Assembly: GCA_017546125.1 (NCBI GenBank)
Contig: JAFYXO010000028.1
Span: forward strand, 1 to 64,000
DNA: 64,000 nt
Reading direction: 5' to 3'
Origin: Bacteroidales bacterium
Lineage (GTDB): Bacteria; Bacteroidota; Bacteroidia; Bacteroidales; UBA932
Below, piece by piece: positions 34,510 to 43,436 of this stretch (position 1 is its first letter; each line of letters starts with the position of its first letter). The position numbers were made by a program, and so were the translations under genes. A model generated the notes under the pieces. It saw only the letters and a program-made list of their open reading frames with translations, was not told where the DNA came from and ran no database searches.

Positions 34510-35166
34510 ATGGGAAACTACCTGAAAATATTTGCAATAGCACTACTCTCAACACTCTCCATCTGCCAGATGTACGCACAGGAGAACGATTTCAGAATCT
34601 ACGCCAAGGGTGGCGTAAAATTCAACATTATCGAGGGGTTGTCGAACACTTCAGAACTGGAGATAAGAACCAAAAACAACACCTCGAAGCTGGATGTGGT
34701 AAGATTCAATACCTCCTTTGGTTATAAGTTCAACAAATATTTCAGTACAGGGATCGGATACGCATTCATCACCAAGCCCAACACCACCACCGGCACCGTC
34801 ATAAGCAACAGATATTGGATTGATGCCACAGGGAGCATATCCGCCTCAAATTTCACCTTCTCCCTCCGTGAAAGATTCCAGCAGACCTTTGCGCTAAAGG
34901 AGTGTGTCACACTGCTCCGGTCTGAGCTTAAGGCCCAATATTCTATCCCGGAATCGATATTCAAACCATACATCTCTGTAGAGCCTCACCTTTTCATATT
35001 CAACGAACTCAAAGGGCTTAAAGAGTTCTGGTACAATATCGGAACAAGCATAGCTATAAACAAGAATAACGACCTACAGGTGTATGGTCGTTATACTCGC
35101 AATTACAATCAGATATTGACCTCCAATTTCTTTCTGTTGGGGATCAATTACTACTATAAGTTCTAG
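34510..35166 (+). CDS. DUF2490 family outer membrane protein
   Basis: The 218-residue protein has a signal peptide (LKIFAIALLSTLSICQMYAQ) followed by amphipathic barrel strands. DUF2490 hallmarks are FNTSFGYKFNKYFSTGIGYA, the RYWIDATGSI region, FSLRERFQQTF and the terminal LLGINYYYKF with an aromatic last residue. Such proteins are small barrels of unknown function. It converges on a minus-strand gene and their ends overlap by four bases. Confidence 0.82.
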   Translation: MGNYLKIFAIALLSTLSICQMYAQENDFRIYAKGGVKFNIIEGLSNTSELEIRTKNNTSKLDVVRFNTSFGYKFNKYFSTGIGYAFITKPNTTTGTVISNRYWIDATGSISASNFTFSLRERFQQTFALKECVTLLRSELKAQYSIPESIFKPYISVEPHLFIFNELKGLKEFWYNIGTSIAINKNNDLQVYGRYTRNYNQILTSNFFLLGINYYYKF

Positions 35167-36572
35167 ATATTCTTCATTACAAGGTCAAGAAGATCGTAAA
35201 GATTGTCATCAAATCCGTCTTTGTAGCTTCTCGAGTTGCATAGGACTACTGATGCTGTATTTCTATCCTTGTCCCTTGCCATAAGTGTACCTGTTCCGGC
35301 AAGTGTACCTCCGTGGTAATTCTCCCAGCTTGTATAGATAGAGTGGTTTGTTCTCCAGCCCAATGCATATCTTGCATAGCAGTCAGAAGGGGTGTACATA
35401 AGGTTAAGGGTTGCAGGTTTCAGAATATCTGGAACCACTGTACCATAATCGATACAAGCCATCACCCTCATAAGGTCCTCTGAAGATGCGATCAAGCCAC
35501 CAAGTGCCCTGATAAGCTCCATATCGTTACCATAACCATCTTTACCATCCTGAGAATAGTACACACACTCATTTGATCTCCTGTCACCTATATCACCACC
35601 TACCCAGATATCTTTGGCACCTGTAGCGGGATAGATCTCCTCTCTCATGAATGTCTCATAGTCTTTACCTGAGATCTTCTCGATGATACATCCAAGCATT
35701 GCAAATCCCATATTGTAGTAATCGTATTTCGCACCTGGAGTGTAATCCATATCGATATTGTGAACCACATAGTTCATCCTCTCAAGGACATTTTTGCCGC
35801 CCAATCCTGATGATGATGTGAAGATATGCTCTCCACCCCATCCGCTGTTGTGCTCAAGGAAGTGTTTTACAGTCACGTTCTCGGCTCCTGCCACAAGACC
35901 CTCTGTACCGAACTCTTTCTCGAAAATACCACCAGCTCCGAAAATTCTGTCATTCAATTTGAGCTGGCCCCTCTCGATCAAGGTCATGATACCGATCGCT
36001 GTTTGGGTCTTGGTGATACTTGCCAATCTGAAAAGGTGCTGTGGCGTTACCCTCTCCATTGTAGCTGTATTGGCAAAACCATATCCATAAGAGTATACTA
36101 TTTTTTCATCTTTTGTGGCTGAAACAGAGATACCTGGGATGTCATATTGTTTCATTATGGCATACACCTTACCATCAATCTGTTTGTTACCGGTCTTAAG
36201 ACAGATGTAGAAATAGTTAGATCCGCCATCTTCTGCTACAAGGGTCAACTCCACTGTATTGGTAAAATCGACACTTGTCACACCTGAATCCACAGGTTTG
36301 CCATCCATATAAAATGTGGTACCCTCTCCCGACTTGATAGTTGGGATCAATGCGGTCACATCAGCACCCTCATCTACTGTCACATAGATATATCTTCCGT
36401 TTCTTGACACCAAAGCGTTTGTCACCAATCCGTTTTGGCTGTTAAGACTTGAAGTGATGACAAAGTCGTGAAGCGAATTGTCATACGTAGTAGGGGGTGT
36501 GATTGGATTGTCTCCACCACAACTCCACACGAATAGCAGGGCTACAAAATAGAAAAGTACTCTTTTTTTCAT
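35163..36572 (-). CDS. Serine hydrolase lipoprotein, beta-lactamase/DD-peptidase family (PF00144)
   Basis: The 469-residue lipoprotein has a lipobox ending at Cys18 (VWSC). An N-terminal beta domain (about 35-130) precedes the class C beta-lactamase-like fold. The nucleophile lies in SITKTQTA (SxxK), the YxN motif in YDYYNMGFA, and the third motif is HGGTLAGTG. The EHNSGWGG segment is typical of esterase-type members. Substrates may be esters or D-amino peptides; a true beta-lactamase is unlikely for an outer membrane lipoprotein with this form. It is third in an operon after the GH18 and M14 genes. Confidence 0.9.
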   Translation of the reverse strand: MKKRVLFYFVALLFVWSCGGDNPITPPTTYDNSLHDFVITSSLNSQNGLVTNALVSRNGRYIYVTVDEGADVTALIPTIKSGEGTTFYMDGKPVDSGVTSVDFTNTVELTLVAEDGGSNYFYICLKTGNKQIDGKVYAIMKQYDIPGISVSATKDEKIVYSYGYGFANTATMERVTPQHLFRLASITKTQTAIGIMTLIERGQLKLNDRIFGAGGIFEKEFGTEGLVAGAENVTVKHFLEHNSGWGGEHIFTSSSGLGGKNVLERMNYVVHNIDMDYTPGAKYDYYNMGFAMLGCIIEKISGKDYETFMREEIYPATGAKDIWVGGDIGDRRSNECVYYSQDGKDGYGNDMELIRALGGLIASSEDLMRVMACIDYGTVVPDILKPATLNLMYTPSDCYARYALGWRTNHSIYTSWENYHGGTLAGTGTLMARDKDRNTASVVLCNSRSYKDGFDDNLYDLLDLVMKNI

Positions 36573-36577
36573 CTTTG

Positions 36578-38131
36578 TTAGTTGGTTTTAATGAACAGAA
36601 GGGCTCCGGCAACGCCTCCCACTTCTGAAATTTTATAATTGTATTTTAATTTTCCTGTCTCCTTTTGTGTATGGGTCCCGATCTGCTTCCAACCCCTCTC
36701 ACCTTTCGACTGCGACTCGTCATTTGGTGCAGATATATACATGTAGATGTCATATTCGCCCGCCTCAAGCACCTCTGCGGTATATCTTATCTTCGCATTT
36801 GGCCTGACTGCCTTCCAGGCAACATCACCCATATAGGTCAATTCCTCAACAGATACCGCCTCCCATCTGGATGAAGCCTCTGCTGGGGGGAGGATTATTG
36901 CCCTTCCGGGCAATGAGAGGGTCATATATTCGGCTGTCGCCATAAGTAGGCGCTCTCCAAAATCCCTCAAGTTCAATGTATCGAGCCAAGTGCCGTTGAA
37001 ATCCCTCGAATAGCAGGTATATGATGTTTCAAATGTTACCGCCAATGTCTTCTCCCCTGCCAAATTCCAGAACCATCCTTCGGGATAGCGGGCTGCAAGG
37101 TTTGAGAACTGCATATCTTCAGGACAGATATAATCGTTGAGCGAAGCGGTAAGATCTGCCAGTACAAGTTCCCTGCGGAGAAAATCTTTCGATGTACCCT
37201 CTGCCCTATGGAGCCAGTATGAGGCGTGGGGTGCCACTTGGGAGTGGACATTCAGCGCCACATCAAAAGGTCTCTCCACGCTAAGGGTTCTGATTACCTC
37301 TTTGATAGCCTTAACCTCCACCACTGTGCTGTCGTCCGGACGGGCAAAATTTATCTCCTGGTTCACGCCGGTGATATTGCTGCGTGAAAGGCCGTTCACC
37401 ACACCATCAGGGTTTGTTTGTGGGATGATATATGCATCTATCTGTTTGCGAAGGGCTGCACCTGTAGGGGTATCAGCTACCAACGCCGATATAAATCCAT
37501 CTGTCAGCCACGAAGCCGGACTCTCAGATGGGTGCTGGCGTGCGTGAAGCCACAATCTCTGTTTGGTTTCAGGTGCAACACTCTCATCTGTGATATGCAT
37601 CATATAGATGGGGCGGTTTTCCAAAGAGTGGCCGATAGAGTCCACTTTCACCCATTCATAACGTGACCAGTCAGCTATTCTGCTCTGCAGATATGAGTAA
37701 GTATAGGGCTGGAAGTATGCCATATAGACCGTATCCCTCTCAAATCTCTTGGATACCTTTCTGAAAGATGCCTCACATGGGGCAAATCTCTCCCAAGTGA
37801 CATTGTCATAAGAGTAGAGTGGTCTTACTGGATCTGTATCCTCAAAATTGAAATAGATAAGTTTGTCCTTTACACCTGATACCTGGAAATAGAACCATCT
37901 TGGGCTCGAAGCCAAAGCGGTATCGATTGGGTTTTGGGGATCAAAGGATCCTCTGACCACAAATGAGTGGAGAGAGACTGTATCCTCCTGCATCATCACA
38001 AATGTGGCAGAGTCAAGATGGGCCACCTCACCTATAGCACCGCTCTCGAAGTCTGCGCTGAATCTGATCTGTCCGCTACCTGTCACCACCGCCATTGCCA
38101 GCAGGGCCAAAGTCAATATAAGTTTCTTCAT
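36578..38131 (-). CDS. M14 family zinc carboxypeptidase
   Basis: The 517-residue protein has a signal peptide (MKKLILTLALLAMAVVTGSG). After an N-terminal beta domain (about 25-150) comes the M14 fold. Zinc ligands are His and Glu in ARQHPSESPASW (HxxE) and a later His in ALNVHSQVAPHA; NPDGVVNGLSRSN contains the substrate-binding Asn-Arg-type loop, and the catalytic Glu probably lies in AVTFETSYTCY. The C-terminal part is a further beta domain (YTAEVLEAGEYDIYMYIS). It should trim peptides from the C-terminus in the periplasm or outside. It lies between GH18 and the serine hydrolase in one operon. Confidence 0.9.
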   Translation of the reverse strand: MKKLILTLALLAMAVVTGSGQIRFSADFESGAIGEVAHLDSATFVMMQEDTVSLHSFVVRGSFDPQNPIDTALASSPRWFYFQVSGVKDKLIYFNFEDTDPVRPLYSYDNVTWERFAPCEASFRKVSKRFERDTVYMAYFQPYTYSYLQSRIADWSRYEWVKVDSIGHSLENRPIYMMHITDESVAPETKQRLWLHARQHPSESPASWLTDGFISALVADTPTGAALRKQIDAYIIPQTNPDGVVNGLSRSNITGVNQEINFARPDDSTVVEVKAIKEVIRTLSVERPFDVALNVHSQVAPHASYWLHRAEGTSKDFLRRELVLADLTASLNDYICPEDMQFSNLAARYPEGWFWNLAGEKTLAVTFETSYTCYSRDFNGTWLDTLNLRDFGERLLMATAEYMTLSLPGRAIILPPAEASSRWEAVSVEELTYMGDVAWKAVRPNAKIRYTAEVLEAGEYDIYMYISAPNDESQSKGERGWKQIGTHTQKETGKLKYNYKISEVGGVAGALLFIKTN

Positions 38132-38143
38132 ATATTTTCTTTT

Positions 38144-39223
38144 CTACTTGAATATCTCGTCATAAGCAGCCTTGATGATGGATGTGCTGTCGTGGGTATC
38201 CTGCCCGGCCTCCCAAAACATGATTCCGCCCACACCCTTTTCGAGACAATACCTTGTCTTCTCCCTCACCAGCGGTCTGCCATTGTAATATACTATATAT
38301 TGCGTATTACCGTTATTATACGAAGATGATGTCACCAGCGCCTCATTGGCATCAGGGTCTCCACCCTGCCCAATTATCCCCTTATAAGTTAGGACTGTGC
38401 CGCTCTGGGTAATGCCTGCAGGTCTACCATAAATGGGGATTCCCCCCACAAATTTCTTAGGAGGCATAAAACGTGTCCCTACCCAATACTTGTATGCGGT
38501 CTCCAGAAGTTCAAACGGACTATGGTGAACACCGGCTTGGGTAGTGGAGAAATCGTCATACGACATCACATTGAACCAGTCCACACACTTATAACAATCG
38601 TCCAGTATTCCATTTGAATATGAACCCACATATTTGCCGCAGGTAATTGCAGCTGTGAGATACTTCCCTTTCTCAGGAGCATGGAGAATATTGCTCAACT
38701 CCCTCATAAGGTACAGGTTACCCACCGAACTTCTGTCCTTGGTACTTGGGTACTCCCAGTCGTTGTCCACACCGTCAAGGTCGTACCTGTCCACCACCTC
38801 CATCACAGATTTGATGAATACCTCCCTGTACTTCTGCTTGCTCACCATCTGAGCGAAAAGGTCATGGTCACCATTGAAACTCAAAAATACCATAACCCCA
38901 AGCTCCTTGCATCTTCTTACCAGGTTATAGAGCTCTGTATTGCTCTGCACCTTCACTGTAAAGTTTGGCTGGATCTCTGCAAAGGCAAAACAGGCCACAT
39001 CGAGCCTCAACAAGGTACTGTCCGGTATACCTGCCGCAGTCAGATCCCTGTAATATGGAAAATAACCTACCCTCCTGAAATGATTGTTTTCAGGGGCGGG
39101 AAATGTGAGCTGTGGAACAGCTTCAGGGACATCATCCCCGGGAGGGACAATCGGCTTTTCGCCGCAGGAATATGCTGCAACTATCATGATACAAATGGCC
39201 AGTAACCTCTGAAAGTTCTTCAT
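38144..39223 (-). CDS. Glycoside hydrolase family 18 lipoprotein (chitinase-like)
   Basis: The chosen ATG starts a signal peptide (MKNFQRLLAICIMIVAAYSC) whose lipobox Cys is residue 20; a start six codons earlier would overlap the promoter box. The 359-residue product has a TIM barrel with the complete GH18 motif DGVDNDWEYP (DxxDxDxE), preceded by LGVMVFLSFNGDH, and NVMSYDDF with a terminal GGIMFWEAGQD. The family cleaves GlcNAc beta-1,4 links in chitin, N-glycans or peptidoglycan-like material. It is first in an operon with M14 peptidase and serine hydrolase, which fits processing of glycopeptides or wall material. Confidence 0.92.
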   Translation of the reverse strand: MKNFQRLLAICIMIVAAYSCGEKPIVPPGDDVPEAVPQLTFPAPENNHFRRVGYFPYYRDLTAAGIPDSTLLRLDVACFAFAEIQPNFTVKVQSNTELYNLVRRCKELGVMVFLSFNGDHDLFAQMVSKQKYREVFIKSVMEVVDRYDLDGVDNDWEYPSTKDRSSVGNLYLMRELSNILHAPEKGKYLTAAITCGKYVGSYSNGILDDCYKCVDWFNVMSYDDFSTTQAGVHHSPFELLETAYKYWVGTRFMPPKKFVGGIPIYGRPAGITQSGTVLTYKGIIGQGGDPDANEALVTSSSYNNGNTQYIVYYNGRPLVREKTRYCLEKGVGGIMFWEAGQDTHDSTSIIKAAYDEIFK

Positions 39224-39229
39224 AACTCG

Positions 39230-39237
39230 CAAATATA
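39230..39237 (-). promoter_or_regulatory. Promoter box of the GH18 operon, only six bases from the ATG
   Basis: On the minus strand TATATTTG (39237-39230) matches TAnnTTTG. The ATG follows six bases later, which would give a leaderless message. Confidence 0.55.
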
Positions 39238-39260
39238 GCATACTTATTTGAAATATTGAC

Positions 39261-39268
39261 TACTTTTG
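39261..39268 (+). promoter_or_regulatory. Promoter box of the chromate transporter pair
   Basis: TACTTTTG matches TAnnTTTG and ends 18 bases before the ATG at 39287. Confidence 0.55.
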
Positions 39269-39286
39269 TACCCAGATATTTACCCT

Positions 39287-39808
39287 ATGCTTTGGACACT
39301 TTTCATAACATTCTTCAAGATCGGGGCCTTCACTTTTGGCAGTGGCTACGCGATGATTCCCATCATCGAGGCTGAGGTGGTAGAGAAGAAGGGGTGGTTC
39401 GACAAAGATGAGTTTATGAACCAGTTTGTGCTGGCACAATCAGCGCCGGGTCCTTTTGCACTCAACACAGCTGTCTTCGTGGGGTATAAAATGAGGGGCG
39501 TGGCAGGCGCTGTCGCCTCGGTTCTGGGGGTGGTTCTCCCCTCTTTCATTATCCTTCTGCTCATCGCAATGTACCTTTCGGGATTCAGGACCAATCCATA
39601 TGTGGCTGCAGCTCTCCAAGGGATGAGACCGGCAGTCGTGGCCCTTATTGCCGTCCCATTCGTCAACTTCCTCAGGAGGATGAACTGGTGGCAGGTGGCC
39701 CTCAGCATTGCGGTAGCTTTGGTAATCTGGTTATTGGGGGTATCCCCCGTTTATTTCATCTTCGGCGGCGGCATAGTCGGCGTAATCTGGGCACTCTATA
39801 GAAAATGA
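39287..39808 (+). CDS. Chromate transporter, first half
   Basis: The 173-residue membrane protein is one CHR domain: FKIGAFTFGSGYAMIPIIEAE at the start with the family FxxGxGYAMxPxI pattern, QSAPGPFALNTAVFVGYKM, and four to six hydrophobic helices. CHR proteins export chromate or import sulphate-like anions. Short CHR proteins are encoded as adjacent pairs that form an antiparallel dimer. The start at 39287 is chosen because an earlier in-frame TTG lies inside the promoter box. Its stop overlaps the start of the second half by four bases (ATGA). Confidence 0.9.
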   Translation: MLWTLFITFFKIGAFTFGSGYAMIPIIEAEVVEKKGWFDKDEFMNQFVLAQSAPGPFALNTAVFVGYKMRGVAGAVASVLGVVLPSFIILLLIAMYLSGFRTNPYVAAALQGMRPAVVALIAVPFVNFLRRMNWWQVALSIAVALVIWLLGVSPVYFIFGGGIVGVIWALYRK

Positions 39809-40329
39809 TATACCTGCAACTGTTTTTATCCTATTTGAAGATCGGTTTCTTCGGGTTTGGCGGGGGCTACGCAATGCTCTCCCTTATCCAGAACGAGATT
39901 GTCGTGCAGAACGGATGGCTCACCGCCAATGAGCTTGCAGATATCATTGCGGTATCGCAAATGACACCCGGGCCCATCGCGATCAACTGCGCCACTTATG
40001 TCGGGTATATGGTTACAGGTAATATCTGGGGTTCAATCCTCGCTACAGGTGCAGTGAGTCTCCCTCCTCTCACCATAATGCTCCTTATCACCCGCTACTA
40101 TTTCAAGCTGAAGGAGAACAGAATCATGAAAGGGGCCCTCGATATGATGAAGCCAATGATTGTGGGTATGATGGGTGCAGCTGCCCTATTGCTCTGCAAT
40201 CGTGAGACGTTTGTCGACTGGAGCGCTATCGCAATTTTTGTCGTAAGTTTTGTGGCTGTCTACAAGAAGTTCAACCCTATCCTTCTGCTTGTTATCTCTG
40301 CTGCAGCAGGGCTGATTTTGTATCTGTAG
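39805..40329 (+). CDS. Chromate transporter, second half
   Basis: The 174-residue CHR-domain partner repeats the pattern of the first half: LKIGFFGFGGGYAMLSLIQNE, then QMTPGPIAINCATYVGYMV and several helices. The ATGA overlap with the first gene indicates coupled translation and equal amounts. Its 3' end overlaps the convergent methyltransferase gene by 38 bases, so transcripts from the two sides can be antisense to one another there. The substrate in a Bacteroidales host is untested. Confidence 0.9.
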   Translation: MIYLQLFLSYLKIGFFGFGGGYAMLSLIQNEIVVQNGWLTANELADIIAVSQMTPGPIAINCATYVGYMVTGNIWGSILATGAVSLPPLTIMLLITRYYFKLKENRIMKGALDMMKPMIVGMMGAAALLLCNRETFVDWSAIAIFVVSFVAVYKKFNPILLLVISAAAGLILYL

Positions 40330-41308
40330 AGATTATCTTTTTCAATGAATCGTTTTGGAGGCGACGCAATGCATCCTCTTCAGATCCGGCTGTAGCCAAT
40401 ATCAGCTCAAACAGCTGCCATCTTACAGATGAGAGGAGCGAGTCCTCCGCCCAATAGTCAAATTCGGTCCCGGGGAAGCGGTGCTCACGCTTTTTGAATT
40501 TGAGGTACAGGTCTATTCCGTCTGTAACATCGTGCCAGAGGTCTGCGAGGAGATAGTCGTACATTCCGGGGGTCATCTCTTTGTCGATATAGTCGTAAGC
40601 GTCTGACTGTACGATTCTGACCTTTTCCGGGTGTTCAAACTGAGGGAGGATATATGTTTTAAAGAGTTCTATCACCTCCTGGGAGCGCTCCACTACTGTG
40701 ACCGATGTTACCTCCGTTTTCTGTGACACCATGTAGGTGTAGTATCCGAGTCCCAGTCCGAAGGTGATCACTCTGCCGTGTGCTTTGGAGATGGAGTCTT
40801 CAAGTGTTTCAAGTTCACTTGGTTTGATGGACATCCATTCGTGGCCATCCTCCATTACAGATGGGTATCTGAATGGTTCTAAGAAGTAGCCAAGGTGTGT
40901 TATCTCTTTTGAGTCGGGGAGGTATTCCACATCTTTGTAGATAAATGCTTCGTATGGGGCGTACTCCTGGTAGGTCAGTTCCCAACGGCCAAATGTGGCT
41001 TGCGGGATGTGGATGTTCTTGTAGTATGGGTTCTCGAGATAGGTCCTGGTGTCAAGGTGGTGAAGACCTTTGGCGAAATACTCCTGGGCTATGATGACAT
41101 CTTCCCTGTTTTCATACTCATCCAGGCCACAAGCGCCACAGAAGAGGGCACAGTACAGGTCCTCTATCTGCAGAAGTCCGTCCGGATCGACCTCACGAAT
41201 AAGTTCGGGTGTGACAAGTCGCGGATTATCGTTCAGATAACCCACCATCTTCTCCCGGGCCACATTATTCCTTTTGCGTATATCCCTTAAATTATCAAAC
41301 ACATTCAT
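40292..41308 (-). CDS. Class I SAM-dependent methyltransferase-like protein
   Basis: The start at 41308 (MNVFDNLRDIRKRNNVA) is preferred; the frame is open further upstream but that part (cysteine- and glycine-rich) is not protein-like. The 338-residue product has a Rossmann-type methyltransferase core in its C-terminal half: VITFGLGLGYYTYMV (motif I), VTSVTVVERSQEVIELF (acidic loop) and VRIVQSDAYDYI. Upstream of it lies a region of about 150 residues without known fold. It resembles spermidine-synthase-type or unassigned class I enzymes. The substrate is unknown. Its 3' end overlaps the chromate transporter gene. Confidence 0.8.
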   Translation of the reverse strand: MNVFDNLRDIRKRNNVAREKMVGYLNDNPRLVTPELIREVDPDGLLQIEDLYCALFCGACGLDEYENREDVIIAQEYFAKGLHHLDTRTYLENPYYKNIHIPQATFGRWELTYQEYAPYEAFIYKDVEYLPDSKEITHLGYFLEPFRYPSVMEDGHEWMSIKPSELETLEDSISKAHGRVITFGLGLGYYTYMVSQKTEVTSVTVVERSQEVIELFKTYILPQFEHPEKVRIVQSDAYDYIDKEMTPGMYDYLLADLWHDVTDGIDLYLKFKKREHRFPGTEFDYWAEDSLLSSVRWQLFELILATAGSEEDALRRLQNDSLKKIISTDTKSALLQQR

Positions 41309-41344
41309 ATTACCACTCTGCAGTTTGATCGCAGAATCCGGGCA

Positions 41345-41352
41345 CAAAAGTA
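41345..41352 (-). promoter_or_regulatory. Promoter box of the methyltransferase gene
   Basis: On the minus strand TACTTTTG (41352-41345) ends 36 bases before the ATG at 41308. Nothing else is seen in 41353-41512 beyond a short run of C and two TTGTCACATCTC direct repeats (about 41439 and 41478). Confidence 0.45.
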
Positions 41353-41512
41353 CAAAAAAGAACCTTCCTGACACCATACCTCCACACAACTGACATATCT
41401 CCCACCCCCCCACACGAGTGTAAACACTTCCGCGAGGCTTGTCACATCTCCACGAACTGGACACTTACCACAAAATTTGTCACATCTCACCTGATTAGCC
41501 CCCTTCACACGA

Positions 41513-41569
41513 GGTTGGGCACACCATTCTGCATTATAGCTATCTCCCGCCACATCACCGTTCCCAACC
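41513..41569 (+). repeat. REP-like hairpin element 1
   Basis: GGTTGGGCAC at 41513-41522 faces GTTCCCAACC at 41560-41569; element length 57 bases. It shares the outer arm, spacing and internal blocks with four other copies around the RAYT gene. Confidence 0.75.
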
Positions 41570-41585
41570 CCTAACCTCAAGGCAG

Positions 41586-41643
41586 GGTTGGGCACATTCA
41601 CCCGTTACATAAGCCCCTACAAATCACTCTTGCGTGCCCAACC
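41586..41643 (+). repeat. REP-like hairpin element 2
   Basis: GGTTGGGCAC (41586-41595) and GTGCCCAACC (41634-41643) are perfect ten-base inverted arms; length 58. It ends ten bases from the stop codon of the RAYT gene. Confidence 0.85.
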
Positions 41644-41653
41644 TTCACACCAA

Positions 41654-42517
41654 TTATATATACCCCTTGAGAGCATCCACACTTACCCCCAACATTCTGG
41701 ATATCTGCTTTGGGGTAGAGAAATACTCATATCTGAGTTTTTTGGCCAATCCAAGTCTTGCACCCATATCAAGTTTTCTGATATCTGATGCACCATACAT
41801 CTCCTTAGCCAAACTTTCCACTACATGCCTCAAATCTTTATCCATAATGTAAGTCCTGTTAAGGGAGGTCATATCCTCTTCCACCCTCCCTTCCACTTTC
41901 TTACTGAGGAAGTATAGATACCTTGCTGGTGTCTTGAACAAAGACTCGACACTGTCAAATTCACAAAAACAGAGCGGATTTAGCATACCATCTGGAAAAA
42001 TCTCCCAACCCTGTGGCAGCATTGTATGTGTCCCTAACGCGGCCCTTTGACCCCTGACTGACAACTCAGAAAGGGTGGTTCCGACAACTGATGACCTCTT
42101 TTTAAACAAATATTTGGCACTACCCCACCTGTATTCTGATGGAAGGTAAGGGAAATTTGCTTTGATGACATTTCTGTCAATATATGCCATAACCTCAAAA
42201 AGATACTCCTGAGATGTAATCCTTATTATTTGCACACCCAGTCCGGACACAAAAGCACACTCACCATACTTATGCAATATCCATTTTCCGGTAAGAAGCT
42301 TATACTTATTTATGAAAGCCTTACAACTGGGCTGTGTACCCTTCAGCAAAAAATGGACATGATTGTCCATAAGGACATATTTATATACCTTCACAGATGT
42401 TGTGAACGCACAAATTCCTATTCTATTGACACCTGCAATATAATCTTTATCATCCTTGAACAACCACTTCTGACTGGTACCATCCGAACAGACATGATAA
42501 AAAGAATCCTCCACCAT
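41654..42517 (-). CDS. REP-associated tyrosine transposase (RAYT, Y1/HUH family)
   Basis: The start at 42517 is chosen because MVEDSFYHVCSDG gives the usual short N-terminus; a GTG 16 codons upstream is an alternative. The 287-residue protein has the single-strand transposase core: FYHVCSDG, then the HUH motif in MDNHVHFLLKG (His-Val-His), and the helix with the probable catalytic Tyr in YLFEVMAYIDRNVIKA. The C-terminal part ends in a helix-turn-helix (STPKQISRMLGVSVDALKGY), as in Bacteroidota RAYTs. Elements 1-2 lie directly downstream and 3-4 directly upstream, so it probably recognises these hairpins. It appears intact. Confidence 0.85.
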   Translation of the reverse strand: MVEDSFYHVCSDGTSQKWLFKDDKDYIAGVNRIGICAFTTSVKVYKYVLMDNHVHFLLKGTQPSCKAFINKYKLLTGKWILHKYGECAFVSGLGVQIIRITSQEYLFEVMAYIDRNVIKANFPYLPSEYRWGSAKYLFKKRSSVVGTTLSELSVRGQRAALGTHTMLPQGWEIFPDGMLNPLCFCEFDSVESLFKTPARYLYFLSKKVEGRVEEDMTSLNRTYIMDKDLRHVVESLAKEMYGASDIRKLDMGARLGLAKKLRYEYFSTPKQISRMLGVSVDALKGYI

Positions 42518-42652
42518 AATTTTAGATATTTTTTTGGGTCCGTTCTCACTCCTCAAATCAACCACCCACCCAGACCCATTGGTGGACCATTGAATTGTGA
42601 CACAAAATTGACAAAAATATTCAAGAACTCCAAATCTTTCTCATTCTCAATA

Positions 42653-42710
42653 GGTTGAGCACACGAATCTGCTTCTCATGTCAATTCAAGTCACTACGAC
42701 GTGCTCAACC
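42653..42710 (+). repeat. REP-like hairpin element 3
   Basis: GGTTGAGCAC (42653-42662) pairs perfectly with GTGCTCAACC (42701-42710). Compared with element 2 the G-C pair at the sixth position is changed to A-T on both arms, a compensatory change that keeps the hairpin. Confidence 0.88.
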
Positions 42711-42726
42711 ACTGACTACCAGAGAG

Positions 42727-42784
42727 GGTTAGGCACACTTACATGCACTAAAGCTCACTACACGCCACACCACCGTACCCATCC
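42727..42784 (+). repeat. REP-like hairpin element 4
   Basis: GGTTAGGCAC (42727-42736) faces GTACCCATCC (42775-42784), a decayed pair with several mismatches. The inner part (GCACTAAAGCTCACTAC) is similar to elements 3 and 5. Elements 3 and 4 account for most of the gap from 42518 to 42851. Confidence 0.7.
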
Positions 42785-42851
42785 TCTACCAGTTCTTTCA
42801 TCAGTAGCTGTTTAACACATAAATAACAGAGAAATTCATTATCATTGGGAT

Positions 42852-43388
42852 ATGGAATTTTCAGAATTGATTAAGGTCCGCCAGAGTGACCGCAAATACC
42901 TTCCACAGGAGGTGGAAAAAGAGAAAATAGTCAAATGTCTTGAGGCAGCGCGCCTCGCCCCATCTGCCAACAACTCACAGCCCTGGAAGTTTGTTGTGGT
43001 AGATGATCCTGAGATGAAGAACAGGATCGCCACCCTCACTGCCGGTCTTGGGATGAACAAATGGGCAATCCAAACCCCTGTAATCATCGCTGTCGTCCTC
43101 GAAGGACAAGGGTTTATGTCAAATGCAGGAAGTGTACTGAAAGGAAAGGAGTTCCGTCTTATGGATATCGGGATGGCAGTGGAGCATCTTTGTCTTCAGG
43201 CTGCTGATCTGGGCTTGGGCACCTGTATCATGGGTTGGTTTGACGAGAAACATGTAAAGAGGCTCCTCCATGTTCCAAGGGCCAAAAGGATACCTCTCCT
43301 TATCTCACTCGGTTATCCCGACACACAGACACGAAGTAAAATACGCAAATCCATCAAGGAGGTTGCCAGCTGGAACCGCTACGAGTAG
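42852..43388 (+). CDS. Nitroreductase family flavoprotein
   Basis: The 178-residue protein has the FMN-binding pattern of the family: the N-terminal RQSDRKYL (with Arg and Ser or Asp contacts), LEAARLAPSANNSQPWKFVVV, MDIGMAVEHLCLQAADLGLG and TCIMGWFDEKHVKRLL with LLISLGYPD. Such enzymes use NAD(P)H to reduce nitro compounds, quinones or flavins. It is a short member of the family and the natural substrate is unknown. It stands alone between hairpin repeats 4 and 5. Confidence 0.92.
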   Translation: MEFSELIKVRQSDRKYLPQEVEKEKIVKCLEAARLAPSANNSQPWKFVVVDDPEMKNRIATLTAGLGMNKWAIQTPVIIAVVLEGQGFMSNAGSVLKGKEFRLMDIGMAVEHLCLQAADLGLGTCIMGWFDEKHVKRLLHVPRAKRIPLLISLGYPDTQTRSKIRKSIKEVASWNRYE

Positions 43389-43436
43389 AGATCGGTCTCA
43401 CCCAGTCGACACTCGCTCCTGCATCCACATTAAAGA

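Noticed and set aside
35163-36572. Calling the serine hydrolase a beta-lactamase
   Set aside because: It is a lipoprotein with an extra N-terminal domain and esterase/PBP-like motifs; antibiotic hydrolysis is not supported.
41439-41490. Two TTGTCACATCTC direct repeats
   Set aside because: They are short, only two copies, and have no link to the hairpin elements or a gene; noted but not called.
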